Source: CALBPI01 sp038531945 (GTDB lineage: Bacteria; Pseudomonadota; Gammaproteobacteria; Steroidobacterales; Woeseiaceae). Taken from it: a stretch of 64,000 nucleotides of DNA. Position numbers and translations under genes: made by a program. The stretch covers positions 1-64,000 of the forward strand of contig JBCBBH010000004.1 in NCBI GenBank assembly GCA_038531945.1, written 5' to 3'. Of this stretch, positions 43,080 to 51,536 are shown one piece after another. Position 1 is the first letter of the stretch. Each line of letters begins with the position of its first letter. The notes beneath the pieces were generated by a model. That model made no database searches, had not been told where the DNA came from, and worked only from the letters and a program-made list of their open reading frames with translations.

Positions 43080-44342
43080 ATGCCGTTTGACCGGTTATCA
43101 GATTCCGCAATCACTAAAATCGCCGGAAATTCCCAGCACCTGGACGCGCTGGTGGATATGGCATCCGGCTTAGGTGTTCGGGAACGTAGCAATCTTGTCG
43201 CTCTGGAACGAAGCCTGCAGCGGGCCTGGAACCTCGGCGCTAACAGCATTATCAGCTGGTCGCACCATCCTGCAGGGATCTGCCTGCTTGTGGTGCCGCA
43301 TTACGCACTCGCGGAATACACGGCAACGCCGGCGGGGGGTGACCTGCCTTGGCGCCCCTCTGAGTCATTTATCACCGAGCTGATTTCCGGCCCCTGCGGA
43401 TTGTCACTCGATAAGCTCCACAAGGTGGCCAGACTGCTGAATGTTGAGCCACAGGTGATCGAGTTACGCGACCGACTGAGTCAAACAGAAAAAGAAACTC
43501 AATTGATCGAAGCTATGGTGAAACGCTTCGGCGTGAATTACTGCCCGAATCGGGCGGTAGCGCTATTCGATATCGTAGGCTTCAGCCTTCTGAGTCCGTT
43601 CGAACAGATGACGCAGCTCAACAGTTTGTCCTACTCTCTGAACGCGGCGCACAGCAAGATGCTGGACCGAAAAATCGGAATCAGCTTCGCGCGGTCATCC
43701 AGTGGTGATGGGTTCTACATCTGGAACCGAGACCGAGGACAGACACCCAACGTCAATCTCTACCATATGATGCAGCTCGTGCTGGCCGACAATGCGATAG
43801 CGCGAAGCAAAGCAGTCGCGCGTTCAGTGCCATTGCTGCGGACAGCATTCCATGTTGGCGGCTGTTATGAGTTCCACCAAGCCGACGGACTGAACCCGTC
43901 CACGCATGACTACATCGTTGGCGACGTCACGATCGAGCTAGCACGAATGATCGAACGGGCAATGCCAGGTCAGATTCTGGTCGGGGCGTTTGAGTCTCGC
44001 TATGAGCAAGACGATGAAGACCGCGCTGACGCCATTCAATTCGTTGACGAAACACAACGCTCCCTTGGCCGACTCCACGGCATCGAGCTATCAGGCGACA
44101 AGGTCACCGCAATCAAGTGTTACCTGACCGGAGAGCGTTCACAAACCGGTCGCTTTTCAATACGCAAACTGATTATCAACGACAAGCACGGCCTCACTCG
44201 CTACGTCTACAACGCGAAAGTCAACATACATCGAGATAACGCCGAGCCTATCCTTCTTGGTATTGAAGACAAGACGCTTCGGCATGACACTGTGCCAATC
44301 CAGACCGCGGAGCTGATATCCCTGCCGGTCGCTCATAGCTGA
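43080..44342 (+). CDS. Class III nucleotidyl cyclase-fold protein, partly degenerate
   Basis: 420 residues. Residues 1-135 are an unassigned N-terminal region (about 30-135 possibly a sensor fold). From about 158 the chain follows the class III cyclase homology domain: AVALFDIVGFSLLSP with Asp164, GISFARSSSGDGFYIW with Asp210, and VGDVTIELARMIERAMPGQILVG, corresponding to the GDxVNxAxR region. Both metal Asp residues and the Arg are kept, but the purine-specifying Lys (Ser/Arg here) and the transition-state Asn (Ile here) are replaced. It may be a diverged cyclase or an inactive nucleotide sensor. No membrane segment is seen. It is divergent from the dehydratase operon and 50 bases before a GntR regulator. 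Confidence 0.7.
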   Translation: MPFDRLSDSAITKIAGNSQHLDALVDMASGLGVRERSNLVALERSLQRAWNLGANSIISWSHHPAGICLLVVPHYALAEYTATPAGGDLPWRPSESFITELISGPCGLSLDKLHKVARLLNVEPQVIELRDRLSQTEKETQLIEAMVKRFGVNYCPNRAVALFDIVGFSLLSPFEQMTQLNSLSYSLNAAHSKMLDRKIGISFARSSSGDGFYIWNRDRGQTPNVNLYHMMQLVLADNAIARSKAVARSVPLLRTAFHVGGCYEFHQADGLNPSTHDYIVGDVTIELARMIERAMPGQILVGAFESRYEQDDEDRADAIQFVDETQRSLGRLHGIELSGDKVTAIKCYLTGERSQTGRFSIRKLIINDKHGLTRYVYNAKVNIHRDNAEPILLGIEDKTLRHDTVPIQTAELISLPVAHS

Positions 44343-44392
44343 TCTAACCGACGGCAATTGTCGCTTCGCAGCGCGCTGTATACAGTAGCCAC

Positions 44393-45094
44393 ATGGCAGC
44401 GCGTAAACCCGGTCGTCGACAGCAAAACCTGAGCCTTGAAGTCGCAAAGCACTTGCGCGACAAGATCGATTCGGGTGACCTACCCCCTGGTTCACGGGTA
44501 AACGAAGTACACCTCTCGAAAGCCATGGGCGTCAGTCGAACGCCATTGCGTGAAGCGCTATCCCGATTGGCCTCTGAAGGCGCCGTCCGCAGTGAGCCAC
44601 GGCGTGGTTTTTTTGTCAGGCCGCTCACCCTTGAGGAATTTGAAGCACTCTGCCCGGCACTCGCGGTGTTGGCCGTCGAAGCTTTGCAACTCTCCGAGTC
44701 TCCAAATCTTGGCATGCTCTATCAACTGGACGCACTGAACCTCGATATCTCACAAACAGATTCCCCGGCTCAGCGTGTCGAGCAACAGGAGTTGTGGCTG
44801 AGAATGCTGCTCTCGAACTGCAGCAACCTGGTTATCCTGGAGTTGATTGGCGATGTCTCGCGTCGCATGCGTCGATATCAGCGAGCGTACTTTCACGCGG
44901 TCGATCCGTCGAACGAAAAAGATCAGGGTCGAGCAATGATCGCCGAGGCATTGCGACAAGATGACCTCGCAGAGTCCAGCCGCCTTTTGAAGCAACATTT
45001 GGCAACAGGGACTCCCGGCCTAGCCGCCTGGCTCTCAGCGTCGATGGGTCTGGAAACAGGGGCATCCGACCGTCTACAGAATTCGGAATCTTAG
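44393..45094 (+). CDS. GntR-family transcriptional regulator (FadR/FCD-like)
   Basis: 233 residues. The N-terminal winged helix (about 12-80) has LRDKIDSGDLPPGSRVNEVHLSKAMGVSRTPLREALSRLASEGAV, the GntR signature, then the wing RRGFFVRPLT. The C-terminal part is all-helical, with QELWLRMLLSNCSNLVILELI and a helix with RRMRRYQRAYF; this corresponds to the FCD ligand domain of FadR-type regulators, though the usual metal-ligand histidines are partly missing. It follows the cyclase-like gene by 50 bases and precedes a lipoprotein by 8, so the three may be one transcript. The effector is unknown. Confidence 0.85.
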   Translation: MAARKPGRRQQNLSLEVAKHLRDKIDSGDLPPGSRVNEVHLSKAMGVSRTPLREALSRLASEGAVRSEPRRGFFVRPLTLEEFEALCPALAVLAVEALQLSESPNLGMLYQLDALNLDISQTDSPAQRVEQQELWLRMLLSNCSNLVILELIGDVSRRMRRYQRAYFHAVDPSNEKDQGRAMIAEALRQDDLAESSRLLKQHLATGTPGLAAWLSASMGLETGASDRLQNSES

Positions 45095-45102
45095 GAACCT
45101 AA

Positions 45103-46248
45103 ATGAACCGCATTAATGTTTCGCGCATTGCACGAACCGCATTTGCTATGACACTTGTTTGCCTATCCGGCTGCGCCGACATGCGACCCACACTCGAGCC
45201 AGAAGAGCGCCGTGAATCTCACCCTATACGCATCGCCGTCGAGTGGCAGGACCCATTGATTGAAGTTTACTTTGACGGCACCTCTGACGGAGTAGTCAGT
45301 TCGGCCTCAAGTGCAGTCTATGCATCGTTGCTTGGGTTCCCTGGCATTTTTTTGTCGGCAACACAGAACTACATCTCCGAGAAAATTGGATCTGGGCCCG
45401 CATTGAACGCCATGCGGGCCAGCTTTGATACACCCCGACATCGGGCACGGCTCGGCCAATTCAGTGAGAGTATCGCAACGGCGTACAGCTCTCGGGCAGG
45501 ATCCCTGTTCACTGTCGAAGCCGTCGACACCGATTCGAGCCCTTTCCATCAAGCAGATAGCAGCGACGCAGTCTTGATCGTTCTGAATGCAAAGCTCGTT
45601 TTTGTACAGGATTACGGACGAATGAGCTTGGTGATCAAACAAGACGTGTTTCGCCCGTGCTCATCGGGAACGAAAGACTGCTTCATCAACGGGAACTCGA
45701 CTCGCCAATTTGTCATCGTGTCACCACCTGAGAGTTTCAATGATTCAGCGATCTTTTTCCGCAAGCCGGTTGAGTTAACCCTTCCTGTATACGATGAGCT
45801 CCTGACTGAAAAGATGCTGAAACTTAAGGCAAAACGGGATAATAGAATAACTCGACGTCCAGACGATGCGGAAAAGCACGAGCGTCGATATCGGGCAGAG
45901 CTCGCGAAACTACTCTACCCGAAGCGCGACGCAAGAATAGATGACGATGGCGTCGCGAGTGTTCTTTCATTGGACCAGAATCCTTGGCACTTCGATCGAG
46001 TGGCAGAAGTTCTGGATGGGTGGTCGCCCGCGATCGCCGAAATGCTGGAACACGACTGGACTAGCTCGCGACCTAAGTACATTCCAGACGACACGCGACT
46101 TATTCGTCTAGATCATTTGTCACGGAAAAATCGTCCGATTCGGTATCCGGCACGAGGCGCAAGGATTGGCGAGGTTGCTGGGTACGTGTACTTCAAGGAA
46201 CTGAGTGGGAATTACATCGCGATTCCCAAAGGAGATCTTGATCGTTGA
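45103..46248 (+). CDS. Orphan lipoprotein of unknown function
   Basis: 381 residues. A signal peptide ends in a lipobox (VCLSGCAD, Cys about residue 25), and Asp at +2 would favour inner-membrane retention in enterobacteria, though this rule varies. I recognise no domain. The body has a beta-rich part up to about 230, with a probable disulfide pair in FRPCSSGTKDCFING, then a basic helical region (KAKRDNRITRRPDDAEKHERRYRAELAKLL) and a C-terminal domain ending AGYVYFKELSGNYIAIPKG. It starts 8 bases after the GntR stop. A plus-strand terminator at 46254-46285 follows. It is placed in the envelope by its lipobox only. Confidence 0.72.
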   Translation: MNRINVSRIARTAFAMTLVCLSGCADMRPTLEPEERRESHPIRIAVEWQDPLIEVYFDGTSDGVVSSASSAVYASLLGFPGIFLSATQNYISEKIGSGPALNAMRASFDTPRHRARLGQFSESIATAYSSRAGSLFTVEAVDTDSSPFHQADSSDAVLIVLNAKLVFVQDYGRMSLVIKQDVFRPCSSGTKDCFINGNSTRQFVIVSPPESFNDSAIFFRKPVELTLPVYDELLTEKMLKLKAKRDNRITRRPDDAEKHERRYRAELAKLLYPKRDARIDDDGVASVLSLDQNPWHFDRVAEVLDGWSPAIAEMLEHDWTSSRPKYIPDDTRLIRLDHLSRKNRPIRYPARGARIGEVAGYVYFKELSGNYIAIPKGDLDR

Positions 46249-46253
46249 TTGAC

Positions 46254-46285
46254 GGCTCTCTCGGTGAGGAGCCGGCTATTTTTGT
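46254..46285 (+). terminator. Terminator after the lipoprotein gene (remnant repeat copy)
   Basis: CGGCTC / GAGCCG stem followed by GCTATTTTTG, 6 bases after the lipoprotein stop. It is the truncated, most distal copy of the repeat hairpin and can end plus-strand transcription. Confidence 0.6.
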
Positions 46286-46406
46286 CTTAGATGGTCGGGG
46301 CGAGAGGATGAGCGCGCCTTACGGCACGCCTGTCGGCGGCTTCGCCGGCCTCGGTGCAAACCTCCCAGTCGGTCCCAGCTCCTGTCGCCCATCCCAATAC
46401 AAAAAT

Positions 46407-46435
46407 GCCGGCTCCCCTCTCGGTGAGGAGCCGGC
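46407..46435. terminator. Bidirectional terminator hairpin in repeat copy 2
   Basis: GCCGGCTCC (46407-46415) / GGAGCCGGC (46427-46435), a 9-bp perfect stem with T-runs on both sides (TATTTTTG on plus, ATTTTTG on minus). Confidence 0.75.
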
Positions 46436-46565
46436 TATTTTTGTCTTAGATGGTCGGGGCGAGAGGATGGGCGCGCTTTACGGCACGCCTGTCGGCGGCT
46501 TCGCCGGCCTCGGTGCAAACCTCCCAGTCGGTCCCAGCTCCTGTCGCCCATCCCAATACAAAAAT

Positions 46566-46594
46566 GCCGGCTCCCCTCTCGGTGAGGAGCCGGC
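46566..46594 (-). terminator. Terminator of tRNA-Pro (repeat copy 3)
   Basis: The same 9-bp GCCGGCTCC/GGAGCCGGC stem, 16 bases past the tRNA 3' end, followed on the minus strand by ATTTTTG. It should end most tRNA-Pro transcripts; read-through would enter the repeat array. Confidence 0.8.
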
Positions 46595-46609
46595 TATTTT
46601 TGTCTTAGA

Positions 46610-46686
<77 letters not shown>

Positions 46687-46724
46687 ACCGAATACTTTAA
46701 ATAATGCTGTTAAGCTTCTGATTC

Positions 46725-47081
46725 TTAACGACGAAGAATCTTCAGAATCTCATCGAGCTCGACGCGCATCTGGCGGATTAGCTGTTGGCTCTGACTGACA
46801 TCCGTCTTCGCTTCGTCGCCCGTGAGCCGCTGCCGTGCACCGCCTATCGTGAAGCCTTGTTCGTAGAGAAGGCTGCGGATCTGGCGAATGATAATGACGT
46901 CTTGCCGTTGATAGTAGCGGCGATTCCCACGACGTTTGACCGGTTTGAGCTGCGGAAACTCCTGTTCCCAGTAGCGAAGTACGTGCGGCTTAACTGCGCA
47001 CAGATCACTGACTTCACCGATTGTGAAGTAACGCTTCCCGGGAATAGGCGGTAACTCGTCGTTATTTCCCGGTTCCAGCAT
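46725..47081 (-). CDS. MerR-family regulator beside ihfA
   Basis: 118 residues. The MerR winged helix is clear: YFTIGEVSDLCAVKPHVLRYWEQEFPQLKPVKRRGNRRYYQRQDVIIIRQIRSLLYEQGFTIGGAR in sequence (about 18-85), followed by a short coiled coil (SQQLIRQMRVELDEILKIL) for dimerisation. No effector-binding domain follows, so it is a minimal MerR protein of the MlrA-like type habitually found next to ihfA in gammaproteobacteria. The start overlaps ihfA by 20 bases. The target genes are unknown. Confidence 0.88.
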   Translation of the reverse strand: MLEPGNNDELPPIPGKRYFTIGEVSDLCAVKPHVLRYWEQEFPQLKPVKRRGNRRYYQRQDVIIIRQIRSLLYEQGFTIGGARQRLTGDEAKTDVSQSQQLIRQMRVELDEILKILRR

Positions 47082-47361
47082 ACGCCTCTACTCTGGCTTT
47101 CAGTTTCTGCCCTGGTCGAAAGGTCACGACGCGGCGAGCTGAGATCGGAATCTCCTCGCCGGTTTTCGGGTTACGACCCGGCCGCTCGTTTTTGTCCCTG
47201 AGATCGAAATTGCCGAATCCTGACAATTTGACTTGTTCCCCGACTGCAAGCGATGCACGAATCTCTTCGAAAAACATGTCGACGAGTTCGCGTGCTTCAC
47301 GCTTGTTGAGTCCCAACTCATTGAACAGGGAATCGGCCATGTCCGCTTTGGTAAGTGCCAT
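47062..47361 (-). CDS. ihfA: Integration host factor, alpha subunit
   Basis: 99 residues. MALTKADMADSLFNELGLNKREARELVDMFFEEI is typical of IHF alpha, and the DNA-intercalating arm has RPGRNPKTGEEIPISARRVVTF with the Pro/Arg-Asn-Pro tip. It dimerises with IhfB, also encoded in this window, to bend DNA at specific sites. It lies 6 bases after pheT in the conserved pheST-ihfA arrangement and overlaps the merR gene. Confidence 0.97.
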   Translation of the reverse strand: MALTKADMADSLFNELGLNKREARELVDMFFEEIRASLAVGEQVKLSGFGNFDLRDKNERPGRNPKTGEEIPISARRVVTFRPGQKLKARVEAYAGTGK

Positions 47362-47367
47362 CGCGAT

Positions 47368-49731
47368 TTATTCTCTTACTTTTGCGCCGTGGGCCGCTGC
47401 AAGATCTCTCGTTAGATTCGATACCGTAGCGGCGATTTGTTCGTCCGTAAGAGTGCTGGACGAATCCAGTAAAATCAAGCCTAAAGCAACGCTTTTTAGC
47501 CCGGGTTCTACGCCCTTGCCGCGATAAACGTCAAACACGAACGCATTATGTAGAAGAACGCCTGCACTTTCGCGCGCCGTTGCGACCAGGGCGCCGGCGG
47601 GAACCTCGTCATCGACCAGCAAAGCCAGGTCTCGACGTACCGATGGGAACTTGGAAATTGGTAGAGCCGCGGGCAACAACCGATCGGTTAGTGCATTCAG
47701 ATTGATTTCGAAAACGCCGGCTACGCGGCCTTCGAAATGGACGCTTGCGAGCGCCGGATGCAGCATGCCGACGTAACCGACAACGTGTTCACCAACGCGC
47801 ACCTGCGCGGCCTGCCCGGGGTGCAACGTCCCACTCTCTGTCAGAGGCTCAAAGATCGCATTGGTGCCTGGAACAACTCGTTTGAGCAATACCTCGAGCT
47901 CCGCCTTTACGTCGAAGAAATCAACCGTCCGTGGTGCACCATCCCAGTGCTCCTCGCCTACTTCTCCGGCCATCAGCAAGCCCAAATGGTTAGGCTCATG
48001 TTTTTGACGGAACACGTGACCAATTTCGAATAGCTTAAGGCTGGATTGCTGGCGCGCGGCGTTGTAGTCGGCGGCGCTCAACATACCGGGCAGCAAACTG
48101 CCGCGCATGACAGACAATTCGCTGGAAATCGGGTTCAGCAGCTTTGGTCCAGGCGGCGCAATATCGATTTCAGCGTGCAACTGAGGATCGACGAAGCTGT
48201 AGCTGATAATTTCATTGAATCCGCGAGCCGCGAGGGCATCACGGACCCAATCTTCAGTGACCACCGCCTCGGGAGCCGATGCGAGGATTGCATCACCGCG
48301 AGCGCGGATCGCCGGCACCCGGTCATAGCCGTACACGCGAGCCACTTCTTCGATCAAATCCTCCTCGATGGCGATATCGAACCGGAATGCTGGCGCTTCG
48401 ACCGACCAACCATCATCCGTTCGCGCAGCGGTGAGCCCAAGCCGAGCGAGAATGTCGTCCACCTCTGACCCTGAAACACTGACGCCAAGCATCCCGGCCA
48501 GTCGGAATGCGCGCAATGAGACACTGCGCTGGGTCGGCAGATGCGCCTCTGCGGTGACACTGTTGACCGGCCCAACCGATCCGCCGGCGATCTGCTGCAA
48601 CAGTTCTGCAGCGCGCTCTTGCGCGCGCAGCTGCTGCGTCGGATCAACGCCACGTTCGAAGCGCATCGAGGCGTCGGTATGCAAACCGAATTGGCGTGCC
48701 TGTCCGGCCATCGCAGCTGGTGTGAACCATGCCGCCTCAAACACGACATGCCGCGTTTGCGTTGTCACACCCGTACCCTCTCCGCCCATGATGCCCGCAA
48801 GACCGATCGGCCCTGAGTCATCGGCAATCACAAGCGTATCAACCGGTAAACTCACCTCTCGGCCATCGAGCAGCACTAACATCTCGTTTGCCTTCGACCG
48901 CCGAACCGAGATATCTCCGGTCAGTTTCTCCAGATCATAGGCGTGCATCGGTTGGCCGAATTCGAGCATCACGTAGTTGGTGATATCAACCACCGGGTGG
49001 ATGCTCCGAACCCCACTGCGACGCAGCCGCTCAACCATCCAGGTCGGCGTGGTGGCGTTTGGGTCTATGTCGCGCACGACACGCAGTGTGAACACCGGCG
49101 CACCGTCCGCCGCAGAAACGTTGATAGCGTATGTCTGATCCAGGTCAGTGATCGGGGCCGCGACCGAGGGCGCGTCGAGCGCCTTGCCCGAGAACGTCGC
49201 TACTTCGCGTGCAATACCCAACAGCGAAAAGCAGTCGCCTCGATTAGGTGTCAGGTCGACGTCGATGACTTTGTCGGGCAAGTCATAAAATTCCGCCAAA
49301 GGACGACCGATCTGAAAATGCTCCGGCAATTCCAGAATTCCGTCGTGGTCCTCGCCGAGTTCGAGCTCTCGTCCGGAACAAAGCATGCCCGCAGACGCTA
49401 CGCCTCGCAGCTTGGATTTTCGAATCTTCAGGCCGCCCGGTAGCTTCGCTCCAATCTGCGCGAGCGCGACGACCAGCCCTTCTCGAACGTTCGGCGCGCC
49501 ACATACGATGGTGTGCTGCTCCGTCCCATCAAACACCTGACAGACTTTCAATTTGTCTGCATCAGGATGTTGCTCGACAGAAACCACCTTCGCCACGACA
49601 ACCTTGTCGTCGAGCGTCAGGGCCTCGCAGCCGTCAACTTCAAGCCCCGCCAGAGTGAGTCTTTCCAGCAGAAACTCGGTATCGAGTTCCGTGCCAACAA
49701 TGGACTCAAGCCAGCGCTGAGAAAACTTCAT
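47368..49731 (-). CDS. pheT: Phenylalanyl-tRNA synthetase, beta subunit
   Basis: 787 residues, the normal bacterial length. MKFSQRWLESIVG opens the protein; the tRNA-binding OB domain (about 40-150, VEQHPDADKLKVCQVFDG), the B3/B4 editing domain (~210-400), the B5 domain and the C-terminal ferredoxin-like anticodon domain (ISKFPSVRRDLALLVD) are recognisable. With PheS it forms the alpha2beta2 enzyme charging tRNA-Phe. The start overlaps the pheS stop by ATGA. Confidence 0.98.
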   Translation of the reverse strand: MKFSQRWLESIVGTELDTEFLLERLTLAGLEVDGCEALTLDDKVVVAKVVSVEQHPDADKLKVCQVFDGTEQHTIVCGAPNVREGLVVALAQIGAKLPGGLKIRKSKLRGVASAGMLCSGRELELGEDHDGILELPEHFQIGRPLAEFYDLPDKVIDVDLTPNRGDCFSLLGIAREVATFSGKALDAPSVAAPITDLDQTYAINVSAADGAPVFTLRVVRDIDPNATTPTWMVERLRRSGVRSIHPVVDITNYVMLEFGQPMHAYDLEKLTGDISVRRSKANEMLVLLDGREVSLPVDTLVIADDSGPIGLAGIMGGEGTGVTTQTRHVVFEAAWFTPAAMAGQARQFGLHTDASMRFERGVDPTQQLRAQERAAELLQQIAGGSVGPVNSVTAEAHLPTQRSVSLRAFRLAGMLGVSVSGSEVDDILARLGLTAARTDDGWSVEAPAFRFDIAIEEDLIEEVARVYGYDRVPAIRARGDAILASAPEAVVTEDWVRDALAARGFNEIISYSFVDPQLHAEIDIAPPGPKLLNPISSELSVMRGSLLPGMLSAADYNAARQQSSLKLFEIGHVFRQKHEPNHLGLLMAGEVGEEHWDGAPRTVDFFDVKAELEVLLKRVVPGTNAIFEPLTESGTLHPGQAAQVRVGEHVVGYVGMLHPALASVHFEGRVAGVFEINLNALTDRLLPAALPISKFPSVRRDLALLVDDEVPAGALVATARESAGVLLHNAFVFDVYRGKGVEPGLKSVALGLILLDSSSTLTDEQIAATVSNLTRDLAAAHGAKVRE

Positions 49732-50720
49732 GCGAACTGCTCCAGGAACCGGACGTCATTCTCAAACAAGGTCCTCAGATCCTTGATACCGTATCGGAGC
49801 ATTGCCAATCGCTCGATGCCGATGCCGAACGCATAGCCACCATATTCCTGCGGGTCGACGTCGACGTTTTTCAGAACGTTGGGGTGCACCATTCCACAGC
49901 CCAGAATCTCGAGCCACTTGCCGTCATCCATCAACACGTCAACCTCTGCAGAGGGTTCGGTGAACGGGAAGTAAGAGGGCCGAAACCGCAGCGTAGCGTC
50001 ACGCTCAAAAAACTGGGTTACAAAATCGTGCAACACCGCTTTCAGGTTTGCGAAGCTGATGTCCTTGTCAATCACCAGCCCTTCGACCTGATCAAACATC
50101 GGCGTGTGCGTCTGATCCGAATCGCAGCGGTAAACCCGACCGGGACAAATGACCTTGATCGGCACGCCCTCGTCAACAATCGTTCGAATTTGAGTCGGCG
50201 ACGTGTGCGTTCGCAACAATCGCCCGTCACCGAAGTAGAACGTGTCATGCATCGCTCGCGCCGGGTGGTTGTCCGGGATATTCAACGCCGTGAAGTTATG
50301 AAAATCATCTTCGATTTCAGGACCGTAACGAACCCCGAAGCCGGCACCGCGAAAGATCGTCTCGATGCGTCTGCGCGCGAGCGTCACCGGGTGTAAAGTG
50401 CCACCTCGAACGGACCGCCCCGGCAAGGTGACGTCTACACGTTCACTCGCAATTTTCGCAGCCAACGCAGCGGACGCGAGGGCCTCATGCCGTTCGGTTA
50501 TTGCAGCGGAAACCGACTGCTTCGCCGCATTGATTGCCTGGCCGGCCGCAGGCCGTTCCGCCGGATCCAGACGACCCAGTTGCTTCAACAGTGCAGTCAA
50601 CTGGCCTTTCTTGCCGAGATAATCCACACGGACCGCATCCAGTGCGGTGGTAGAGTCGGCGGTTTCGACAGCCGCCATCGCGGCCGTCAGGAGCTCATCA
50701 AGCTGCTGCACAAGCGTCAC
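49728..50720 (-). CDS. pheS: Phenylalanyl-tRNA synthetase, alpha subunit
   Basis: 330 residues from GTG 50720. An N-terminal coiled coil precedes the class II catalytic core with HPARAMHDTFYFGDGRLLRTHTSPTQIR, RVYRCDSDQTHTPMFDQVEGLVID and the motif 3 region GYAFGIGIERLAMLRYGIKDLR. No pheM-like leader gene is seen before it, but a 10-bp perfect hairpin ends 4 bases before the start codon and would compete with ribosome binding. The gene follows rplT by 52 bases. Confidence 0.97.
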   Translation of the reverse strand: MTLVQQLDELLTAAMAAVETADSTTALDAVRVDYLGKKGQLTALLKQLGRLDPAERPAAGQAINAAKQSVSAAITERHEALASAALAAKIASERVDVTLPGRSVRGGTLHPVTLARRRIETIFRGAGFGVRYGPEIEDDFHNFTALNIPDNHPARAMHDTFYFGDGRLLRTHTSPTQIRTIVDEGVPIKVICPGRVYRCDSDQTHTPMFDQVEGLVIDKDISFANLKAVLHDFVTQFFERDATLRFRPSYFPFTEPSAEVDVLMDDGKWLEILGCGMVHPNVLKNVDVDPQEYGGYAFGIGIERLAMLRYGIKDLRTLFENDVRFLEQFA

Positions 50721-50724
50721 CCTA

Positions 50725-50749
50725 GCGCTGGCACCTCGAGTGCCAGCGC
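50725..50749 (-). promoter_or_regulatory. Perfect hairpin immediately before pheS
   Basis: GCGCTGGCAC (50725-50734) / GTGCCAGCGC (50740-50749) with a five-base loop sits between rplT and pheS, 4 bases from the GTG start. There is no U-tract, so it is more likely a translational or mRNA-processing element than a terminator. Confidence 0.5.
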
Positions 50750-50772
50750 GCTCTCTGGTTTGATTTGGTGAG

Positions 50773-51132
50773 TCAGGCGGTCAGTTGCGACTTTGCCTGT
50801 TCGGCCAAAACCGCAAACGTCTCTGGTTCGTGCACCGCAAGATCCGCAAGAACCTTGCGATCGATTTCGATTTCCGCTTTTGACAGGCCGTGCATCAGTT
50901 TGCTGTAAGACAGTCCATTGATACGCGCAGCCGCATTGATTCGAGCGATCCAGAGACGACGGAACTCACGCTTGCGCGTGCGCCGGTCGCGGTACGCATA
51001 CTGGCCAGCCTTGATGACGGCCTGTTTGGCGACTCGGAATACTTTGCGTCTGGCACCATAGTAGCCTTTTGCTTTGCCGAGGACTTTCTTGTGCCGCGCA
51101 CGCGCTACGACACCACGTTTTACTCTTGCCAT
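50773..51132 (-). CDS. rplT: 50S ribosomal protein L20
   Basis: 119 residues, standard L20: MARVKRGVVARARHKKVLGKAKGYYGARR, AVIKAGQYAYRDRRTRKREFRRLWI and INGLSYSKLMHGLSKAEIEIDRK. It binds 23S rRNA early in assembly and in enterobacteria represses rpmI-rplT translation. ATG 51132 follows AAGGGAGGA. Confidence 0.98.
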   Translation of the reverse strand: MARVKRGVVARARHKKVLGKAKGYYGARRKVFRVAKQAVIKAGQYAYRDRRTRKREFRRLWIARINAAARINGLSYSKLMHGLSKAEIEIDRKVLADLAVHEPETFAVLAEQAKSQLTA

Positions 51133-51146
51133 TGTCTAATCCTCCC

Positions 51147-51344
51147 TTAACTGAAAGGCAACATCCGACGGACGGCTTTCACGTCAGCGTCGGCAACTTG
51201 AAGCGTATTTCCCAGCTGGCGCTTACGCTTGCTGCTTTTCTTAGTGAGGATATGGTTCAGGTGCGACTGGGCACGCTTGAAGCCGCCCTTACCGGTGCGG
51301 CGGAAGCGCTTGGCAGCGCCTCGGTTACTCTTCATCTTAGACAC
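51147..51344 (-). CDS. rpmI: 50S ribosomal protein L35
   Basis: 65 residues from GTG 51344, preceded by GAGGAGA. KMKSNRGAAKRFRRTGKGGFKR and HILTKKSSKRKRQL are the L35 signatures. It lies 14 bases before rplT. The 192-base gap to infC holds a GCCGC/GGCGGC hairpin and a TAGCGATATCGCTA palindrome; L20-mediated control of this leader, as in E. coli, is possible but not demonstrable here. Confidence 0.97.
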   Translation of the reverse strand: MSKMKSNRGAAKRFRRTGKGGFKRAQSHLNHILTKKSSKRKRQLGNTLQVADADVKAVRRMLPFS

Positions 51345-51536
51345 AACGGTCTCCTCTTTTTTCTGGCCACTTCATAGCGATATCGCTATTGATGGCGAGT
51401 CGTACTACGACTGCTTGTTTGCGCGACATTGATCCGACCTATCGTCGCTCGCCGCTCTTTTTTTGAGCCGCCACATTCGCGGCGACTCTAAATCGATTCG
51501 AACTGTTTCAGTTCCTGCACTCGGTCACAATGTGGC

